In this document: positions 36,736-40,698 of the stretch, piece after piece | Layout: every line of letters begins with the position of its first letter | Numbering within the stretch: position 1 is the first letter of the stretch | DNA from: Cyanobacteria bacterium M_surface_7_m2_037 | GTDB lineage: Bacteria; Cyanobacteriota; Cyanobacteriia; PCC-6307; Cyanobiaceae | Assembly: GCA_016882585.1 (NCBI GenBank) | Contig: VGPP01000002.1 | Coordinates: 1 to 40,698, forward strand | Length of the DNA stretch: 40,698 bases | Direction of reading: 5' to 3' | Translations under genes and position numbers: made by a program | The notes under the pieces: model-generated | Database searches by the model: none | What the model saw: the letters and a program-made list of their open reading frames with translations, nothing else | Told to the model about the DNA's origin: nothing

Positions 36736-37419
36736 ATGAGCACCAAACCCCTGGTGATCTCGCCGTCGATCCTTTCGGCCGATTTCTCCCGCCTCGGCGA
36801 TGACGTGCGCGCTGTGGATCAGGCCGGTGCCGACTGGATTCACGTGGATGTGATGGATGGCCGCTTCGTGCCCAACATCACCATCGGTCCCCTGATCGTG
36901 GAAGCTCTGCGTCCTGTCACCCAGAAGCCCCTCGACGTTCACCTGATGATCGTGGAGCCGGAGAAATACGTGGCGGATTTCGCCAAGGCCGGCGCCGACA
37001 TCATTTCTGTGCAAGTGGAAGCCTGCACCCACCTGCACCGCAACCTCGCCCAGATCAAGGATCTCGGCAAGATGGCCGGCGCTGTGCTCAACCCCGGCAC
37101 CCCGATCGACACCCTCGAGTACTGCCTCGAGCTGTGCGACCTGGTGCTGGTGATGAGCGTGAACCCTGGCTTCGGCGGCCAGAGCTTCATCGAGAACCAG
37201 GTGCAGAAGATCCGCGACCTGCGCCGCATGTGCGATGAGCGCGGCCTCGATCCCTGGATCGAAGTGGATGGCGGCATCAAGGCCGAAAACGCCTGGAAGG
37301 TGATCGAAGCCGGCGCCAACGCCATCGTGAGTGGCTCGGGTGTGTTCAACCAGCCCAGCTACGCCGATGCCATCACCGGCATCCGCAACAGCAAGCGGCC
37401 TGTGGCTGTGGCGGCCTGA
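36736..37419 (+). CDS. rpe: ribulose-phosphate 3-epimerase
   Basis: [54 protein letters not shown]...[21 protein letters not shown]...IEVDGGI. Confidence 0.98.
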   Translation: MSTKPLVISPSILSADFSRLGDDVRAVDQAGADWIHVDVMDGRFVPNITIGPLIVEALRPVTQKPLDVHLMIVEPEKYVADFAKAGADIISVQVEACTHLHRNLAQIKDLGKMAGAVLNPGTPIDTLEYCLELCDLVLVMSVNPGFGGQSFIENQVQKIRDLRRMCDERGLDPWIEVDGGIKAENAWKVIEAGANAIVSGSGVFNQPSYADAITGIRNSKRPVAVAA

Positions 37420-37481
37420 TCGCCGCAAGAGCTGACGCCTTTTTCAACCACCAAGGCCTGCTCCCCGCAGGCCGGTACAAC

Positions 37482-37525
37482 AAAACCGCCAGTCCGTACA
37501 ACTTGTACAGATTGGCGGTTTTTTC
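37482..37525. terminator. bidirectional rho-independent terminator between rpe and ccsA
   Basis: AAAACCGCCA...TGGCGGTTTTTT with inner palindrome GTACAACTTGTAC, between convergent genes. Confidence 0.85.
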
Positions 37526-37615
37526 GTTGGCGCGGATGGTTCTCGTCTGCAGCGCGTTGCGGTGGCGCCCGCCGCTGAATCGCCGCTGAGCCACCGCAAA
37601 GCCTGTGGGCGCTGA

Positions 37616-38593
37616 TTAAGCGCTCAGGAACCAGCCGTAGCTGTGCAAGCCAATGCCCAGCAGGTTCACGCCGATGTAGCAAACGCAAATCACCACCAGA
37701 CCCGCCACCGCCACCATCGCCGGGCGCCGGCCCTGCCAGCCGCGGCTCAAACGGGTGTGCAGATAGGCGGCGTACACCAGCCAGCAGATGAGCGCCCAGG
37801 TTTCCTTGGGGTCCCAGCTCCACCAGCTGCCCCAGGCTTCATTGGCCCACACCGCACCGCTCACGATGCCGATCGAGAGCAGTAGGAAGCCCACCGTGAT
37901 CGTGCGATAGCTGAGGCTGTCGAGCTGTTCACTCAGCGAGAGGGTGGCGCTGCTGAGCTGCAGGCCCGCGGGTGCACCACCTTCGGTGGCCAGGCTGGCT
38001 TGGCGGAAGGCGCCGCTGCCGATGGAACTGCTGCGTAGCTCGAGCTGTTGACCGCGATCGGTGAACAGCACCGCCAGAGAGAGCAGCGAACCCACCAACA
38101 GGGCCGCATAGCTCACCATGATCACGCTCACGTGCATCACGAGCCAGCTGGAGCGCAGAGCCGGCACAAGCGGAGCAGCCTGCTGCAGCTGATCGGGCAG
38201 GGCGAAGCTGGCAAAGGCCACACAACCGAGCCCCATCGGGGTGGCTGCGGCCGCCACGATCGGCGAGGGATAGCTGCGCTCCACCAGCAACTGGGTGAGC
38301 GTGCAGGCCCAGGCCAGGAAGCAGAGCGATTCGTAGAGGTTGCTGATCGGGAAATGGCCCGACTGCCACCAGCGCAACACGAGCTGAGCGGTGAGGGCCA
38401 GGTTGGCCGCCGCCACCATCAAACGCACAGCCTGGCTGCCCTGGCCGCCGCCGCTCACACTCCAGAAGGCCAGGGGAAGTGCCAGCAACAACAAGGCGAA
38501 GGCACCGAGGCCAAGGGCCAGAACCGGATCGGTCACGAAAAGGGAGAACAGTTCGAGGAATGGCGCCCAGTCTGCCGTGAAGGGCGGGCTCAG
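37616..38593 (-). CDS. ccsA: cytochrome c biogenesis protein CcsA/CcsB-type
   Basis: [23 protein letters not shown]...[37 protein letters not shown]; multi-TM. Start uncertain. Confidence 0.92.
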   Translation of the reverse strand: MSPPFTADWAPFLELFSLFVTDPVLALGLGAFALLLLALPLAFWSVSGGGQGSQAVRLMVAAANLALTAQLVLRWWQSGHFPISNLYESLCFLAWACTLTQLLVERSYPSPIVAAAATPMGLGCVAFASFALPDQLQQAAPLVPALRSSWLVMHVSVIMVSYAALLVGSLLSLAVLFTDRGQQLELRSSSIGSGAFRQASLATEGGAPAGLQLSSATLSLSEQLDSLSYRTITVGFLLLSIGIVSGAVWANEAWGSWWSWDPKETWALICWLVYAAYLHTRLSRGWQGRRPAMVAVAGLVVICVCYIGVNLLGIGLHSYGWFLSA

Positions 38594-39798
38594 CGGCTGG
38601 CTTGTCTCAACAGCACAAGACCACCCGCCAGGCCGATGAACACCGGCATCCAGGCGGCGAAAAAGGGCATCAAGGTGCCTTTGATCCCCAGCGAGCTGAA
38701 AATGAACGACATCAGGTAATACCCGAAGATCAGCAGCACGCTGATGCCAAAGCCCTGGCTGCGGCTGGTGCGGGCATTCGGGCGCACCCCAAGGCTGCTG
38801 CCGATCAGCCCGAACACCAGGCAAATGGCCGGAAAGGCGAATTTCTCCTGGATGCGCACCCGCAAGCGCCGTGCTTCCTTGCGATCGCCGGCTTGCTCCA
38901 GCAGCGCTTCAGCCCGCCAAGCCTGAGCCACGGTCATCTGGGCTGCATCGCTGGGCAGCTTGCCCACATCCAAGGGCGCCTTGGTGAAGGGGTAGAAGTA
39001 GCGATCGAAATCAGCCGAGGTGGTGCGGTTGTTGGCGCTGTCGATATCCACAATCCGGCCATCGCGAAACTCCCACATGCTGCGGGGCTCGTTCCACACG
39101 CCGGTCTTCGCGATCAGCAGCTGTTGGTGGCCGGCCTTGGTGAAATCCACCAGGGTGACTTCATACATCTTGCCCTCGCGAAAACGGCGGGCATAAAACA
39201 GCTGAGCCAGGTCATTGCCGGTGCGCTCCCGGCCCTTGTCATCGATGCTGGTGAGCTGGGCGTAGCGCGAATACACCACGTTGTCGCCCCGCTCAGCGGC
39301 CACCGAGCGTCCAAGGGCGGAATCGAGTGTGTCGGCAGCCGCGAGGTTGGCGCTGGGCACGATCACATCGTTGAACACAAAGGTGAGCAGCGTCATCAAC
39401 GCCGCCACCATCAGCGCCGGAACCACCATCCGCCAGGTGGGCACACCGATGCTGCGCAAGGCGGTGAGTTCGCTGGAGCTCGAGAGCCGGCTGAAAGCCA
39501 GCAACGTGGCCATCAAGGTGGCCATGGGGAAGGAGAGCACCAGGAAGCCCGGCAACCGGAGCCCCAACACCTGCATCGCCACCAGTGGCGGCAGGCCGGC
39601 TTCGGCCACCTTGCGCACCAGCTCAAACACCACCCCCACCGACAGCGATACCGCGGTGAAGGCGGCAATGCCAAACAGCAGCGGGCCGAGCAACTCCGAA
39701 GACAGCCAACGATCCATCAACGGCAACCGCTGCCATTGGCGCCTCAACCGCTGCAGCTGGCGCTGGAGAGGGTCGATGAAGGAAGGAAGGGAACTCAC
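38590..39798 (-). CDS. LptF/LptG family lipopolysaccharide export permease
   Basis: [92 protein letters not shown]. Confidence 0.93.
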   Translation of the reverse strand: MSSLPSFIDPLQRQLQRLRRQWQRLPLMDRWLSSELLGPLLFGIAAFTAVSLSVGVVFELVRKVAEAGLPPLVAMQVLGLRLPGFLVLSFPMATLMATLLAFSRLSSSSELTALRSIGVPTWRMVVPALMVAALMTLLTFVFNDVIVPSANLAAADTLDSALGRSVAAERGDNVVYSRYAQLTSIDDKGRERTGNDLAQLFYARRFREGKMYEVTLVDFTKAGHQQLLIAKTGVWNEPRSMWEFRDGRIVDIDSANNRTTSADFDRYFYPFTKAPLDVGKLPSDAAQMTVAQAWRAEALLEQAGDRKEARRLRVRIQEKFAFPAICLVFGLIGSSLGVRPNARTSRSQGFGISVLLIFGYYLMSFIFSSLGIKGTLMPFFAAWMPVFIGLAGGLVLLRQASR

Positions 39799-40523
39799 AG
39801 CTTGAAGTCCTCCCCGAGATAGTGGCGCCGCACCAGGGGGTCGTTGGCCATTTCGCGCGAGGGCCCGCTGGCCAGGATGCTGCCCTCGGTGAGGATGTAG
39901 GCCCGATCGGTGATGGCGAGGGTTTCGCGCACGTTGTGATCGGTGATCAGGATCCCCATGCCGCGATCGCGCAGCCGGGCGATCAGGCTCTGCAGATCGG
40001 CCACGGCCAGGGGATCCACCCCGGCAAACGGTTCGTCCAAGAGCAGATAGCGCGGGCCGTGTTCCCCCACAGCCAGGGCGCGAGCCACTTCGCAGCGCCG
40101 GCGTTCACCGCCGGAGAGCTGGAAACCTTTGCGCTCCACAAACGGGCGTAGATGAAAGTCATCCACCAGCTCTTCCACCCGCTGGCTGCGCTGGTTGCGG
40201 GGTGCCGCACTTTCCTGCAGGGCCAGCAGAAGGTTGTCGCGCACGCTGAGGTTGCGGAACACACTCGCTTCCTGGGGCAGATAGCCGATACCCAGCCGTG
40301 CCCGCTGAGGCATCGAAAGATCGGCCACCGATTGGCCATCCATCACCACGGCACCCGAATCGGGCCGCAGCAATCCCGTGACCAGATTGAAGGTGGTGGT
40401 TTTACCCGCACCGTTGGGCCCAAGCAGACCCACCACTTCGCCAGGATTGAGGTTGAGGCTCACCTGCTTCACCAGGGGCCGCCCACCGATGGTGAGCGCC
40501 ACATGATCCAACACCAAGCTCAT
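39795..40523 (-). CDS. lptB: LPS export ABC transporter ATP-binding protein
   Basis: LLGPNGAGKTTTFNLVTGLLRPDSG, FQLSGGERRRCEVARALA, YLLLDEPFAGVDPLAV, GILITDHNVRETLAITDRAYILTEG. Confidence 0.97.
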   Translation of the reverse strand: MSLVLDHVALTIGGRPLVKQVSLNLNPGEVVGLLGPNGAGKTTTFNLVTGLLRPDSGAVVMDGQSVADLSMPQRARLGIGYLPQEASVFRNLSVRDNLLLALQESAAPRNQRSQRVEELVDDFHLRPFVERKGFQLSGGERRRCEVARALAVGEHGPRYLLLDEPFAGVDPLAVADLQSLIARLRDRGMGILITDHNVRETLAITDRAYILTEGSILASGPSREMANDPLVRRHYLGEDFKL

Positions 40524-40698
40524 GGCTGAGCGGCCGCAGCGGGTGTTGCCGCCGCGGGAGCCGTCGCTGAGGTTGCGGGTTTCTGCGGAATCCGAACGCG
40601 GCTGAACACCTGCTGGCCCGTGGGGGGTATGGCAATCAGCCGCTCACCATCCACCAGATACACCACCCGTTCCGCCCGGATCAAATTGCCCCCCTCCT
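40520..40698 (-). CDS. LptA/OstA-like protein, C-terminal part (truncated by window edge)
   Basis: Partial frame GNLIRAERVVYLVDGERLIAIPPTGQQVFSRVRIPQKP...AAAAQP-stop; TGA overlaps the lptB ATG. Confidence 0.7.
   Translation of the reverse strand, partial: EGGNLIRAERVVYLVDGERLIAIPPTGQQVFSRVRIPQKPATSATAPAAATPAAAAQP

Noticed and set aside
37495-37509. GTACAACTTGTAC as a second LexA box
   Set aside because: Spacing between half-sites is 5 rather than 4 and it lies in a terminator loop between convergent genes.
38602-39822. 406-aa plus-strand ORF opposite the LptF/G gene
   Set aside because: His/Gln-rich antisense artefact of a convincing membrane permease gene.
1-40698. CRISPR arrays, rRNA and tRNA genes
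   Set aside because: No regularly spaced repeats, rRNA segments or tRNA cloverleaf signatures recognised by eye; tRNAscan-SE and CRISPR finders would be decisive.

Overview
This 40.7 kb GC-rich window looks like chromosomal DNA from a picocyanobacterium (Cyanobium/Synechococcus-like; inferred from gene content). From about 19 kb onward it is mostly core genes: peroxiredoxin, purQ/purS, a cobW-hupE operon behind a cobalamin riboswitch, upp, ilvD, pgl, gnd, glgC, hemA, glpX, rpe, ccsA and an lpt cluster. The left ~16 kb is accessory. (i) 1-960 is gene-poor. (ii) 1035-3310 is a SLOG/DUF2493 + Gp157-like + Rad52-like module behind a near-consensus cyanobacterial LexA-type palindrome. (iii) 4.2-12.4 kb is the standout: a guanidine-I (ykkC) riboswitch upstream of a tightly packed operon of guanidine hydrolase (arginase fold, usually labelled agmatinase), HypA-like, HypB-like, a GlnT/type-III glutamine-synthetase-like ligase, an NMT1/TauA-type ABC transporter (SBP, permease, ATPase) and a Rieske oxygenase, converging on a TIM-barrel isomerase. 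A ~145 bp near-identical direct repeat (3743-3888 and 12699-12844) brackets this block. (iv) 12.9-15.4 kb holds a MerR regulator and two promoters sharing the same TTGACTCTCC-N7-GGAG architecture, in front of a glutaredoxin-MauE-like gene and a DUF305/DUF3721 operon. The best candidate for an undescribed system is the riboswitch-controlled guanidine operon extended with a Rieske oxygenase and a GlnT-like ligase, possibly for substituted guanidines. All calls come from reading the sequence; no database search was run.
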